Source: Bifidobacterium vansinderenii
GTDB taxonomy: Bacteria > Actinomycetota > Actinomycetes > Actinomycetales > Bifidobacteriaceae
DNA length: 64,000 nucleotides
NCBI RefSeq assembly: GCF_002234915.1
Contig: NZ_NEWD01000016.1
Span: forward strand, 62,070 to 126,069
Direction of reading: 5' to 3'
Shown here: piece by piece, positions 49,632 through 59,546 of the stretch
Position numbering within the stretch: the stretch's first letter is position 1
How the letters are laid out: each line of letters starts with the position of its first letter
Notes under the pieces: generated by a model
The model's database searches: none
Told to the model about the DNA's origin: nothing
The model's input: only the letters and a program-made list of their open reading frames with translations
Program-made: the position numbers and the translations under genes

Positions 49632-52490
49632 TCATTCCGAGGCGACGGCGTCGAGCACGGGCTTCTTCAGCGCACGCCCGGCCGGCTGCACGCTGGCGAG
49701 CAGTCCGACCAGGATCGACAGCATCAGGAACACGCCCAGCTGCCCCCATGGGATGCTGAGTACCTCCAGTCCGTTGTCGCCGTACACGGCGCGTATCACC
49801 ACGCCGGCGCCCACGCCCGTGACTAGGCCGAGCAACGTGCCGAACACGGAAATGATCGCCGCCTCGATGGCCAGCATTCCACGCACCTGGGCGCGCGACG
49901 TGCCGATGGCCCGCAGCAGGCCGATCTCCTTGGTGCGTTCCGACACCGACAGCGCCAGCGTGTTCACGATGCCGAAGATCGCGATCACGATCGACAGCGC
50001 GAGCAGCGCGTACAGGATGATGAGGATCTGGTCGACCATCGAGCTCATCGTGGACTTGTAGTCCTCACGGTCGAGCACCGACAGCACGTAGTACGGTTTG
50101 ACGGCCTTGACCAGCCGCTTGCGCAGCGCCTCGGTGTCGGTGCCCTTCCTGGCGGCAATGAATAGCTGGATCGTGAACATGGTCTGCTGGTCGGCGAGTT
50201 TTTCGGCGGTCTCGTCGTTCATCAGCACCATCGTGCGGTAGATCGAGTTCGAGATGATCGCGCCGACCTTCACCTTGGTACGCGTGGTCTCGCTCTTGGT
50301 GCGGATCAGCGTGGACGGATCCACATTCTGCGCGTCGGTGATCGTCTGCTGCGCCTCGGCGGCCTTGGCCTGTGCGCCGGCGGCATCGCCGGAGGCCGCC
50401 AGCTGCTGGGCCTCCTGCTGTAGGGCCGTCACCTTCGCCTGTGTCTGCGCCTGCCAGTCGGCCTGCGCCTTGGCGGTGGCCTCCTCGTCCACGCTCACGC
50501 GCTCGCCGGTCATGGTCACGGTGTCGCCGACCTGCCATCCGCGGTCCTTGGCGATGGTCTCGCCCACTACGAGCTCGCCGTCGCGCAGCGCCTTGTTCGC
50601 GTCGCCGGACATGGTGACGGGAGCGAACACATCGGTGAATAGCGACGGCTGTTCGGCGAACGACGTGCCGCTGATGCGTTTGCCGTCGTATTTGATGTTC
50701 ATGAGCATGCGGCTGGTCGACACGGACTTGACGCCGTCGACCTGTTTGACCGCCTCCACGGCCGCATCAGGAATCTGACCGTTGGCGGCCGATGAGACCG
50801 CAAAGTCCGATTTGAGTCCTGTGTCGACGATGCCGGCCACCGACGCCTTGGCGGATGCGGCCACCACCGACAGGCAGCTGACGATCGCTACGCCCACGAA
50901 CAGGGCGGCAGCCGTGTTCGCGGTGCGCCGCTTCTGCCGGGACAGGTTGCGCATGGCAAGGCGGCCGGTCACACGGAAGACTAGCGACGGCAGGAAACCG
51001 AGCACGACACCGGCAGGCTGGACCAAGGCCGGGGCGAGCACGATCACGCCGATGACGATGAGTCCGGCTCCGATGCCGAGCGGCCAGCCTGTACCATACC
51101 GGTCGGCGAGCGCATTGAGCGGTCCGATGGGCGTGGGGTCGCCATCGATGGTGGCGATACGCCAGCAGAACAGCCATGCCGCCACGCCGAGCACGACCAT
51201 GATCGTGCCGGTCACGGCGCGCGGGCGCACCGGCTTCTCCGGGTTCACGGTCTCGTTCATCGCCTGGATGGGCGGCGCCATGGCGGCTCTGCGCGCGGGG
51301 AGGGCCGCGCCGATGAAGGTGACGATTACGCCGACCAGCAGGCCGACGAGCATGTCGGTCGGGCTTGGGCTGGCGGCTCCGCTCAGCGGTGTACCCAGTT
51401 TCGTCATGCCGAACACGATGAGCCGGACCATGCCCCAGCCCAGTCCGATGCCCGCCGCGGATCCGACGAGGCCGAGCAGCAGCGCCTGAATGATCACGGT
51501 GGAGAACACCTGCATGGGCGAGGCGCCGACCGATCGCAGCAGCGCATAGCCGCGCATGGATTCGCGCACGATCATGGAGAACGTGTTGGCGATGATGAAC
51601 GAGCCGACGAACAGCGCGATCACCGCGAAGATGAGGATCAGCGGCTGGATGAAGCCGAGCATGTCCTTGATGGACTGCGAGTATTCGTCGCGCATCTGGT
51701 CTCCGGTGATCGCGGTGGCCTTGGAGCCGGCGGGCAGCGCCTTGTTGATGCGGTCGGCGAGCGCTCTCTGCTGGTCGTCGGTGAGCGGCTGCCCCTTGTT
51801 GCCGCTGCCGTAGACGCCGATGTACTGGGTTTGTCCGATCTGGCCGGTCTGCTGCTGGTAGAGCTCCTTAGCCACGTCGGGTGCCAGTCCGAGGATGATC
51901 GCGCCGGCCTGGGAGGCGTCGGTGTCGAAGATACCGACGACGGTCACGTCTTCGGGGCCGGTCGGATAGACGAGCTTGGTGGTATCCCCCACCTTGAGGC
52001 CGGAGGATTCGGCCGCATAGGAGTGCAATGCCACTTCGTTGCGCTTTTTCGCCCATCGGCCTTCGGTCAGGTGCGCGGACCGCCAGGTGCCCTTTTCCAG
52101 GCCGATGCCCATGGTGGGCGATCCCATGGTGGATACGGCGTTGCCGTCCTGTTTGACCAGGACGAGCGAGCCGCTGACAGAGTAGACGATCTCGGCGGTC
52201 TTGACGCCCTTGACGTTCTTGATGTCGTCGACGAGCGTGTCGTCGACGTCGTTGTAGGTCTTCATCGAGGATGACGACGCGGCCGTGTCGTCGTCCTTTT
52301 TCTCGTCGGTGCCGCGCACGTAGACGTCGTGATCGGTGTTCGATCCCATCATCTGGTCGACCTGATCGTTCATCATCGCGCGGAAGCAGAACGATCCGAC
52401 CACGAATGACACGCCAAGCGCGATCGCGATGATCGACATCACGAATCGTGAGAAGTGGGCGCGGGCGTCGCGCAGGCCGATGCGGATCAT
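49632..52490 (-). CDS. FtsX/MacB-type ABC transporter permease with coiled-coil insert
   Basis: This 952-residue two-copy FtsX permease has a membrane helix near 15-35, an extracellular domain, three helices around 255-385, further helices, a second extracellular domain and three C-terminal helices. The second extracellular domain contains a Gln/Ala/Glu-rich segment (about 655-710, EEATAKAQADWQAQTQAKV and following) predicted to be a coiled coil, absent from the paralogue at 43018. The start overlaps the ATPase stop by 4 nt (ATGA), so the two are translationally coupled. Confidence 0.9.
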   Translation of the reverse strand: MIRIGLRDARAHFSRFVMSIIAIALGVSFVVGSFCFRAMMNDQVDQMMGSNTDHDVYVRGTDEKKDDDTAASSSSMKTYNDVDDTLVDDIKNVKGVKTAEIVYSVSGSLVLVKQDGNAVSTMGSPTMGIGLEKGTWRSAHLTEGRWAKKRNEVALHSYAAESSGLKVGDTTKLVYPTGPEDVTVVGIFDTDASQAGAIILGLAPDVAKELYQQQTGQIGQTQYIGVYGSGNKGQPLTDDQQRALADRINKALPAGSKATAITGDQMRDEYSQSIKDMLGFIQPLILIFAVIALFVGSFIIANTFSMIVRESMRGYALLRSVGASPMQVFSTVIIQALLLGLVGSAAGIGLGWGMVRLIVFGMTKLGTPLSGAASPSPTDMLVGLLVGVIVTFIGAALPARRAAMAPPIQAMNETVNPEKPVRPRAVTGTIMVVLGVAAWLFCWRIATIDGDPTPIGPLNALADRYGTGWPLGIGAGLIVIGVIVLAPALVQPAGVVLGFLPSLVFRVTGRLAMRNLSRQKRRTANTAAALFVGVAIVSCLSVVAASAKASVAGIVDTGLKSDFAVSSAANGQIPDAAVEAVKQVDGVKSVSTSRMLMNIKYDGKRISGTSFAEQPSLFTDVFAPVTMSGDANKALRDGELVVGETIAKDRGWQVGDTVTMTGERVSVDEEATAKAQADWQAQTQAKVTALQQEAQQLAASGDAAGAQAKAAEAQQTITDAQNVDPSTLIRTKSETTRTKVKVGAIISNSIYRTMVLMNDETAEKLADQQTMFTIQLFIAARKGTDTEALRKRLVKAVKPYYVLSVLDREDYKSTMSSMVDQILIILYALLALSIVIAIFGIVNTLALSVSERTKEIGLLRAIGTSRAQVRGMLAIEAAIISVFGTLLGLVTGVGAGVVIRAVYGDNGLEVLSIPWGQLGVFLMLSILVGLLASVQPAGRALKKPVLDAVASE

Positions 52491-53398
52491 GCGCGTGCCC
52501 CGCCTTCGGCATCGGCTCCGTCGGCGAGAGACGCGTCAACGTCATCGGAGTCGTCGGCCGCAAACACGTCGAGTATCCGCTCGTAGGACGGGTGATCCAT
52601 GTCGTTGACGATCCGTCCGTCGGCGAGTACAAGCACGCGATCGGCGTAGGATGCGGCGCGCGGGTCGTGCGTCACCATCACAATGGTCTGCCCGTACTCG
52701 TGCACGGACGTCTTGAGGAAGCTCAGTACCTCGCGGCTGGAGCGCGAGTCGAGGTTGCCGGTGGGCTCGTCGGCGAAGATCACGGATGGTCTGGCCATGA
52801 GCGCACGGGCGCAGGCGACGCGCTGCTGCTGGCCGCCGGAAAGCTGACTGGGCCGATGGGTGAGACGCTGTTCAAGCCCAACCACATGCACCACGTGATC
52901 GAACCATGCGCGGTCGATGGGCTTGCCGGCGATCTGCAGCGGCAGCAGAATGTTCTCTTCGGCGCTGAGTGTGGGGACCAGATTGAACGATTGGAAGATA
53001 AATCCGATCTGCTCGCGGCGAAGCTTCGTCAGCTGCCGCTGCCCCATGGCCGACACTTCGAGTCCTTCGACGAACACCTTGCCGGATGTAGGCGTATCGA
53101 GTCCGGCCATGCAGTGCATGAGCGTGGACTTGCCCGAGCCCGACGGTCCCATGATGGCGGTCATCTGTCCGCGCATGAACTCCACATTTACATGGTCGAG
53201 CGCCACCACGGCCGTATCCTTGGCCCCGTAGGTCTTGACCAGGTCCACGGCACGGGCCACGGCCTCGCCTTCCCGCGGCGCCCGCGCCCGGGATACGCCG
53301 TTCCGGACGTCCGTCGTCCGTGCCGTGCCGCGTGCTTCTCTCGCCGTGTCGTCGTGTTCACGACGTGCTTGCACCGCTTGCGCCGTATGTCGTCCCAT
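52487..53398 (-). CDS. FtsE/MacB-type ABC transporter ATPase
   Basis: This 303-residue ATPase has Walker [11 protein letters not shown]-loop IFQSFNLVP, signature LSGGQQQR, Walker [13 protein letters not shown] and MVTHD. The start is uncertain: MGRHTAQA at 53398 matches the N-terminus of the paralogue at 45702-46541, but an ATG three codons earlier is possible and no strong ribosome-binding site is visible. A C-terminal Asp-rich tail is present. It powers the permease that follows with a 4-nt overlap. Confidence 0.9.
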   Translation of the reverse strand: MGRHTAQAVQARREHDDTAREARGTARTTDVRNGVSRARAPREGEAVARAVDLVKTYGAKDTAVVALDHVNVEFMRGQMTAIMGPSGSGKSTLMHCMAGLDTPTSGKVFVEGLEVSAMGQRQLTKLRREQIGFIFQSFNLVPTLSAEENILLPLQIAGKPIDRAWFDHVVHVVGLEQRLTHRPSQLSGGQQQRVACARALMARPSVIFADEPTGNLDSRSSREVLSFLKTSVHEYGQTIVMVTHDPRAASYADRVLVLADGRIVNDMDHPSYERILDVFAADDSDDVDASLADGADAEGGARA

Positions 53399-53538
53399 GG
53401 CACCCATCCGATCTGTTGAACGTTCCCTGCCATCGTACCCACGATCGATGAATTCGTCGCCGAAACACCCACGGACAGCGCAATTGCGCGATTGCCCGCC
53501 GTCACCGATACAATAAACCGGGAAGAAAGGCTTTTCGA

Positions 53539-54675
53539 TTGGCAACTGCAACAACGGCGCAGGTCAAGGTGCACAACCGTCATCAGGTGCTTGACCACAT
53601 CTACCGCAACCAGGGCTCGTCCAAACAGGACATCATGCGCGCCCTGAACATGAGTCTGCCCACGATCACCCAGAACCTACGCGATCTGGAGGCAGACGGG
53701 CTGATCCGCCGCGGGGGTTTCCTCAAATCGACCGGTGGACGCAAGCCACAGATCTACACGTTCAACAATCGCGCCGCCATCGCCATCGGCGTTCGCATGA
53801 CGGCCCGGCAGATCATTCTGTGTGCGGTGGATCTGCGCGGCACGTGCATCAAACGCGCCACCGGTCGGCTCCCCTACCGTCACGCTCACGCCTACTATCA
53901 CCGCATCTGCCAGCTCATCGAGCAGTTCATCGGATCGTTGGGCGAGGACGGCGAACGCGTGATCGGCGTGGCGTTCTGCATGCAGGGCATCGTCTCCGCC
54001 GATGGCCGCAGTATTGCGTTCGGCGATATATTGGGCAATACCGGTCTGAGCGTGGACGAGTTCGCCCGCGAGCTGAAGGTGCCGTGCACGTTCATCCATG
54101 ATTCCGACGCCTCGGCCATGGCCGAACTGTGGATGGACCCGTCGATCGGCGACGCGCTGTGCATCTATCTCGAACCGTACATGGGCGGCGCGGTGATCAT
54201 CGACGGCAGGCTGCGGCAGGGCGGCACGATGAAGAACGGCACGATCGAGCATATGACTCTGGTGCCGGACGGCAACGACTGCTATTGCGGGCAGAAGGGC
54301 TGCGCGGATGCGTACTGTTCGGCGCGCGTGCTGCTCGATCACCATGACGAGACGCTGGACGAGTTCTTCAATCAGCTGCGTGACGACGACTACACGCACC
54401 GGCGCATCTTCGGCGTCTATCTCGATCATCTGGCGCTGGCGATCAAGAACATGTGCACCGTGCTCAACTGCGATGTGATCGTGGGCGGGCAGGCCGGCCA
54501 GTTCTTCACCACCGACGACATCGCCGATCTGCGCGACCGCGTACTGCGGATCAGCGCGTTCCCCGACAACGACTTTACGATTCGCAAGAGCGTATGCCGT
54601 CCCGATCAGGATGTGATCGGCTCCGCACTGATCTATGTGCGCCAATTCATGGACGACGTCTGCGGCGACGACTGA
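53539..54675 (+). CDS. ROK-family transcriptional regulator
   Basis: This 378-residue regulator has an N-terminal winged helix (SSKQDIMRALNMSLPTITQNL, about 27-47), then a ROK sugar-kinase-like domain with the zinc-binding cluster CYCGQKGCADAYC (about 248-260). Members of this family respond to sugars and control carbohydrate genes. The canonical DxGxT-type phosphate loop is weak here (AIGVRMTARQI), so it is probably a regulator without kinase activity. The start is TTG 53539, 8 nt after GAAAGG. Confidence 0.9.
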   Translation: MATATTAQVKVHNRHQVLDHIYRNQGSSKQDIMRALNMSLPTITQNLRDLEADGLIRRGGFLKSTGGRKPQIYTFNNRAAIAIGVRMTARQIILCAVDLRGTCIKRATGRLPYRHAHAYYHRICQLIEQFIGSLGEDGERVIGVAFCMQGIVSADGRSIAFGDILGNTGLSVDEFARELKVPCTFIHDSDASAMAELWMDPSIGDALCIYLEPYMGGAVIIDGRLRQGGTMKNGTIEHMTLVPDGNDCYCGQKGCADAYCSARVLLDHHDETLDEFFNQLRDDDYTHRRIFGVYLDHLALAIKNMCTVLNCDVIVGGQAGQFFTTDDIADLRDRVLRISAFPDNDFTIRKSVCRPDQDVIGSALIYVRQFMDDVCGDD

Positions 54676-54728
54676 GCGGCGTCGTGCAGCCACGTGCCGC
54701 GGCGCAAGCGACATGAAAACATGAAAAA

Positions 54729-54760
54729 GGCGCGCGCCGCATCCCCCAGCGGCGCACGCC
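54729..54760 (-). terminator. Terminator after the O-acetylhomoserine sulfhydrylase gene
   Basis: GGCGCGCGCCGC and GCGGCGCACGCC form a strong stem around CATCCCCCA-like bases, followed on the minus strand by TTTTTCATG. Confidence 0.85.
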
Positions 54761-54801
54761 CGTATTTCTATGCGCGAGTAAGTTCCCCCGTCAGCGATTC
54801 G

Positions 54802-56118
54802 TCACTTGGCGAGACCGGAGGCGCGCAGTGCCTCAAAGCCGCCCTTGAGATCGTCGAGGATGTCCTCGATGTTCTCGGTACCGATCGACAGACGGATGGT
54901 GCCCTGGTGGATGCCCTGGTCCTCGAGCTCCTCCAGCGTCTCCTGGGAGTGCGTGGTGGAGGCCGGGTGGATCACCAGGCTCTTGGCGTCGGCCACATTG
55001 GCCAGCAGGCTGAACAGGTGCAGGTTGTCGATGAAGACGCGTGCCGCATCCTTGCCGCCCTTGATGTCGAAGGTGAAGATGGAGCCGGCGCCCTTCGGGA
55101 AGTACTTCTTGTACAGCTCGTGATCCTTGCGGCCCTCGATGCTCGGGTGGGAGACGGACTCCACCTCAGGCACGGTCTGCAGGTACTCGACAACCTTCAG
55201 CGCGTTCTCAACGTGACGCTCGACGCGCAGGGACAGGGTCTCGGTGCCCTGCAGCAGCAGGAACGCTGCGAACGGGGAGAGCGTGGCACCGGTGTCGCGC
55301 AGCAGGATGGCGCGGACGCGGGTCACGAATGCGGCGCCGCCCAGAGCCTCGTAGAAGTTCAGGCCGTGGTAGGACGGATCCGGCTCGGTCAGGGTCGGGA
55401 ACTTGCCCGGCACGGCGGCCCAGTCGAACTTGCCGCCTTCCACGATCACGCCGCCCAGCGTGGTGCCGTGGCCGCCGATGAACTTGGTGGCGGACTCAAC
55501 GACCACGTCGGCGCCGTGCTCCAGCGGACGGAACAGGTACGGGGTGGCGAAGGTGTTGTCGACGATCACCGGCAGATGATGCTTGTGGGCGATCTCGGAG
55601 ATGGCCTCGAAGTCCGGCAGATCGGCGTTCGGGTTGCCGAAGGTCTCGAAGTAGACGAGCTTGGTGTTCTCCTGGATGGCGTCCTCGAACTCCTGCGGGT
55701 TCTCGGCGGAAACGAAGGTGGTGGTGATGCCGTCGCGCGGCAGGGTGTGACGCAGCAGGTTGAAGGTGCCGCCGTAGATGTTCTTGGCGGCGACGATGTG
55801 ATCGCCGGACTGGGTGATGTTGCGCACCGCGTATTCCACGGCCGCGGCGCCGGAGGCAACGGCCAGGCCAGCGGTGCCGCCTTCGAGGGCCGCGATGCGA
55901 TCCTCGAACACGCCCTGCGTGGAGTTGGTCAGGCGGCCGTAGATGTTGCCGGGATCGGCCAGGCCGAAGCGGGCCTCGGCGTGGTCGAAGTTGTGGAACA
56001 CGTAGCTGGTGGTCGCGTAGATCGGCACGGCGCGGGAGTCGGTGGCCGGATCGGCCTGCTCCTGACCGACGTGCAGCTGCAGGGTTTCGAAGCGGTAGTT
56101 CTTGTTGGCTTCAGCCAT
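54802..56118 (-). CDS. O-acetylhomoserine sulfhydrylase
   Basis: This 438-residue PLP enzyme of the Cys/Met metabolism family has [29 protein letters not shown], the [12 protein letters not shown] block and the PLP Lys in [11 protein letters not shown] (near 212). It makes homocysteine from O-acetylhomoserine and sulfide in methionine synthesis; its length and the long insertions fit MetY rather than cystathionine synthases. ATG 56118 is 8 nt after AAGGAG; an ATG 16 codons upstream lacks support. A standard promoter lies 45-75 nt upstream. Confidence 0.93.
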   Translation of the reverse strand: MAEANKNYRFETLQLHVGQEQADPATDSRAVPIYATTSYVFHNFDHAEARFGLADPGNIYGRLTNSTQGVFEDRIAALEGGTAGLAVASGAAAVEYAVRNITQSGDHIVAAKNIYGGTFNLLRHTLPRDGITTTFVSAENPQEFEDAIQENTKLVYFETFGNPNADLPDFEAISEIAHKHHLPVIVDNTFATPYLFRPLEHGADVVVESATKFIGGHGTTLGGVIVEGGKFDWAAVPGKFPTLTEPDPSYHGLNFYEALGGAAFVTRVRAILLRDTGATLSPFAAFLLLQGTETLSLRVERHVENALKVVEYLQTVPEVESVSHPSIEGRKDHELYKKYFPKGAGSIFTFDIKGGKDAARVFIDNLHLFSLLANVADAKSLVIHPASTTHSQETLEELEDQGIHQGTIRLSIGTENIEDILDDLKGGFEALRASGLAK

Positions 56119-56162
56119 GGGATTGTCTCCTTGTGTGGTGGGTTGTTGTGTTGTTGGTAGTG

Positions 56163-56192
56163 ACAATATGCGGTCGGAGGGCTTGGTTTCAA
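56163..56192 (-). promoter_or_regulatory. Sigma-A-type promoter for the sulfhydrylase gene
   Basis: On the minus strand TTGAAA (56192-56187) and TATTGT (56168-56163) are 18 nt apart. No P1 or P2 motif is present. Confidence 0.6.
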
Positions 56193-56419
56193 GCCGAAAC
56201 GGGCTTTTCGCTATCGGGCTTGGTTATAGCCTTTTCCCAACCCTTGGGACCGCAAAGGGTTTGCCATGGGTAGGAAACGCCCCTTCGTCATGGTTTTCGC
56301 GTGTGACACGCCGAAGAGGACCCGGTTCGCTCATCGCCGTGCGACGGTAGTCTGGACGGGAACGGCCCGACGCCCTCCGCGCAGGGCCTGATCCGAAACC
56401 TTCGAGAAAGGTGAGAACC

Positions 56420-57301
56420 ATGACCACGAACGACGACGCGGTGCTCTACCAGCGTGATCCCGCCTACATCCCCCGCATCGCGGCCGTGCACGACATGTGC
56501 GGCTACGGCAAGTGCTCGCTGACCGCGGCCATCCCGATCCTGTCGGCCGCCGGCTGCGACGTGTGCCCGGTGCCCACGGCACTGTTCTCCGCGCACACCA
56601 TGTACAAGGACTACACGTTCCACGACACCACCGATATCCTGAACGACTACCTTGACGCCTGGGGCAAGGAGGGCGTGGAGCTCGACGGCGTGTATTCCGG
56701 ATTCCTCGGCAGCGCCGATCAGGTGGCCATCATCCAGCGCCTGTACCGCGAGTACCCGAACGCCCTGCGTCTGGTCGACCCGGTGATGGGCGACGGCGGC
56801 CACATGTATCCCACGTACACCGTCGAACTGTGCGAGGCGATGGGCGCGCTGGCCGACGGCGCCGACGTGCTGATGCCGAACCTCACCGAGGCGTCGATTC
56901 TGACCGGACGCGACTACCCGGGTCAGAACCTGACTCCCGAGGAGGCAGCCGACTGGGTGGGCGCATTGCTTGACCTGGGCGCCAAGAGCGTGGTGCTCAA
57001 GGGCATCGACCGGGGCGACGGCAAGATCCGCAACTATGTGGCCACTGCCGCGGCCGGAACCGAGGGCGTGCTCGAGCTGGCGCACGAGAAGCTGCCGTAC
57101 ATGATCCACGGTACCGGCGACGCCTTCGCCTCGGCGCTGTGCGGCGCGGTGATGGCCGGACGCACGCTCGCCGACAGCGCCCGCATCGCCGGCGAATTCG
57201 TCCGTTCCGCCATGCAGTCCACCCGTAACCAGCCGCACTTCGAAGAGCGCGGCGTGAGCTTCGAGCTCAACCTCGGCGAACTCACCGATCTGGTGAAGTA
57301 G
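56420..57301 (+). CDS. pdxY: Pyridoxal/pyridoxamine kinase
   Basis: This 293-residue PfkB-like kinase has HDMCGYGKCSLTAAIPILSAAG, the substrate loop DPVMGDGG (near 122-129), MPNLTEASILTG and the catalytic GTGDAF (Asp near 235). These blocks identify the PdxK/PdxY family of B6 salvage kinases. ATG 56420 follows AAAGGTGA. The gene neighbours a PLP-dependent sulfhydrylase on the other strand. Confidence 0.93.
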   Translation: MTTNDDAVLYQRDPAYIPRIAAVHDMCGYGKCSLTAAIPILSAAGCDVCPVPTALFSAHTMYKDYTFHDTTDILNDYLDAWGKEGVELDGVYSGFLGSADQVAIIQRLYREYPNALRLVDPVMGDGGHMYPTYTVELCEAMGALADGADVLMPNLTEASILTGRDYPGQNLTPEEAADWVGALLDLGAKSVVLKGIDRGDGKIRNYVATAAAGTEGVLELAHEKLPYMIHGTGDAFASALCGAVMAGRTLADSARIAGEFVRSAMQSTRNQPHFEERGVSFELNLGELTDLVK

Positions 57302-57455
57302 CCGTTCCATAACAGCTATGGCTCCCCTCCCCGAGGGGAGCTGTGTCCCTTCACGGCGGACTGGGCCCGCCACGTCCGGTCCCGAGGGGGCCACATTCGA
57401 CCACATAGCCGCGCCGCTCTGGTCACGGCGCATCCTACGGTGGTGGACTCGAATC

Positions 57456-57962
57456 ATGACAGATTCAACCATCACCCCAGCATTCCCGGTTTCCCTTCTC
57501 TCTTCCGCAACAGGATCCGTCACCGTCGCCGGATCCTCCGTCTCCAATCCCTTCGAACGATTCAACAGACTCACCGCCGCGCTGCATGAACCCGGACTCA
57601 CACCGAAGCGACTCGGCGCGCTTGGCGAGGACTACGGCGTCCTTTGGCTCGAGCGCCGCGGCTGGCGCATTGTGGACCGCAACTGGCGTTCCCGCTACGG
57701 GGAACTCGACATCATCGCCTTCACCCCCGACGACCGACTCTCGTTCGTAGAGGTCAAGACCCGCCGCAACGCCAGTTTCGGCAGTCCCCAGTCCGCGGTG
57801 AACGCACACAAGCAGACCGCGCTGCGCCGCGCCGGTATGCAATGGCTGCAGGAGCGAGGACGGGACTTCCCCCACACGTCCGTACGGTTCGACGTGCTCG
57901 CCATCAGTGTGCACGGCTCACGTCGGGCCCCTCAGGTGCAACTGATACCGGGAGCGTTCTGA
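57456..57962 (+). CDS. YraN/UPF0102 endonuclease-like protein
   Basis: This 168-residue protein has LGEDYGVLWLERRGWRIVDRNWRSRYGELDII and FVEVKTRR, the UPF0102 pattern with a PD-(D/E)xK-type ELD...EVK core. It sits directly before a ComM-like gene (TGATG overlap) and dprA, the usual order. ATG 57456 has only a weak GGTGG upstream; the frame extends 46 codons further without support. Its N-terminal 45 residues are outside the usual family length. Confidence 0.88.
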   Translation: MTDSTITPAFPVSLLSSATGSVTVAGSSVSNPFERFNRLTAALHEPGLTPKRLGALGEDYGVLWLERRGWRIVDRNWRSRYGELDIIAFTPDDRLSFVEVKTRRNASFGSPQSAVNAHKQTALRRAGMQWLQERGRDFPHTSVRFDVLAISVHGSRRAPQVQLIPGAF

Positions 57963-59500
57963 TGCGAATCGGCACGACGCTATCCGTAGGCCTGCACGGA
58001 TTGAAGGCGTTCACCGTAAGCATGCAGGCGTACATCTCCCCCGGGCTGCCGTACTTCAGCATCATCGGCCTGCCCGACACCTCGTTGTCCGAAGCCCGCG
58101 AACGCGTGAAGTCGGCCTGCGCATCCGCCGGATTCTCCTGGCCGGAGACGAGGGTGACCGTAAACCTGTCTCCCGCATCTCTTCCCAAAAGCGGTGCCGG
58201 CCATGATCTGGCGATCGCGGCAAGCGTACTGTGCGCGGGCGGCGCCATCCCCCACGACTCGCTGGCCGATACGCTGGTGCTGGGCGAGCTCAAGCTCGAC
58301 GGCAGCGTACTTCCGGTGGCCGGTCTGCTGCCGATTCTGTTGCATGCACGCAATAGCGGCATCGCCCGGGCGTTCATTCCCCACGGCAATCTCGAGGAGT
58401 CAGAACTCGTGCCAGACATCGATGTCGTACCGGTTCGTCATGTGGGCGAACTCATCGAGCATATGGGAGGCAAGACCAAATATCGGATTCCCGACATTTC
58501 CTACGATCTTCGGGCGCCGTCATTCGATGATCCACTGACCGACGAGCCGGCGACGGGACTGGACATGAATCAGGTCATGGGGCAGGAGCATACGAAGTGG
58601 GCCCTGGAGGTGGCGGCCGCTGGCGGTCACCATGTCATCATGGTCGGGCCTCCGGGAACGGGCAAGACGATGCTGGCCTCCCGTCTGCCCACGATCATGC
58701 CGCCGATGAACGAACGTCAGCAACTGGAGGTCGCCTCGATCCGGTCACTGTGCGGCACGCTCACCGAATACGGCATCACCGATGTTCCCCCATACGAGGC
58801 GCCGCACCATACCGCCAGCGTGGCGGCATTGGTGGGAGGAGGCTCCGGCATGGCTCGACCCGGAGCCATCACCCGCGCACACAACGGCGTGCTGTTCATG
58901 GACGAGGCGCCCGAATTCCCTCCACGCGTGCTGCAGACTATCCGAGAACCGTTGGAGACGGGATACGTGGCGATCTCCCGTTCCAAGGGCAACGCCCATT
59001 ATCCAGCCAGATTCCAGCTGGTCATGGCGGCGAACCCCTGCCCGTGCGGATTCGGTTGGGGTACGGGGGAAAAGTGCGTATGCAGTTCCAAGGAACGCAC
59101 CAGATACTGGAATCGTCTGTCCGGTCCGATTCTCGACCGCATCGACATTCAGATCACCGTGCCGCCCATCTCCACCTTCTCCCCCGTCTGCGAGACCCCG
59201 GCCGAGTCCAGTGCCACGATCCGCGCTAGGGTGATCGAAGCCCGCAACGCCGCGGCCGAACGCTACCGGTTCGAAAACTGGCCATGCAACGCCAAGGCCA
59301 GCGGCGACTGGTTGCGACGCAATACGTCGAGCAAGGCCATGGCACCGCTCTCTCAGGCTTTGGAGCAGCAACGGCTCAGCCTGCGCGGCGCCGACCGGGC
59401 ATTGCGTCTGGCCTGGACGCTGGCCGACGTGGCGGGGCGCACCAGCCCCGACGCGCAGGACGTGTCCTCCGGCATCGCCCTACGCACCCGCCTTCGCTAG
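57962..59500 (+). CDS. ComM/YifB-like Mg-chelatase-family AAA+ ATPase
   Basis: This 512-residue protein has an N-terminal Lon-protease-like domain (AGHDLAIAASVL near 78), Walker A GPPGTGKTML (near 225), the DEAPEFPP sensor region and a C-terminal Mg_chelatase_C. ComM-type helicases promote branch migration of incoming DNA in natural transformation. The start overlaps the YraN stop by one base (TGATG), and the longer reading in the same frame is rejected. Confidence 0.94.
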   Translation: MRIGTTLSVGLHGLKAFTVSMQAYISPGLPYFSIIGLPDTSLSEARERVKSACASAGFSWPETRVTVNLSPASLPKSGAGHDLAIAASVLCAGGAIPHDSLADTLVLGELKLDGSVLPVAGLLPILLHARNSGIARAFIPHGNLEESELVPDIDVVPVRHVGELIEHMGGKTKYRIPDISYDLRAPSFDDPLTDEPATGLDMNQVMGQEHTKWALEVAAAGGHHVIMVGPPGTGKTMLASRLPTIMPPMNERQQLEVASIRSLCGTLTEYGITDVPPYEAPHHTASVAALVGGGSGMARPGAITRAHNGVLFMDEAPEFPPRVLQTIREPLETGYVAISRSKGNAHYPARFQLVMAANPCPCGFGWGTGEKCVCSSKERTRYWNRLSGPILDRIDIQITVPPISTFSPVCETPAESSATIRARVIEARNAAAERYRFENWPCNAKASGDWLRRNTSSKAMAPLSQALEQQRLSLRGADRALRLAWTLADVAGRTSPDAQDVSSGIALRTRLR

Positions 59501-59546
59501 CCGTTCCCCTAACCCCAACACCGCCCTCCACATCAAGGACCACCCC

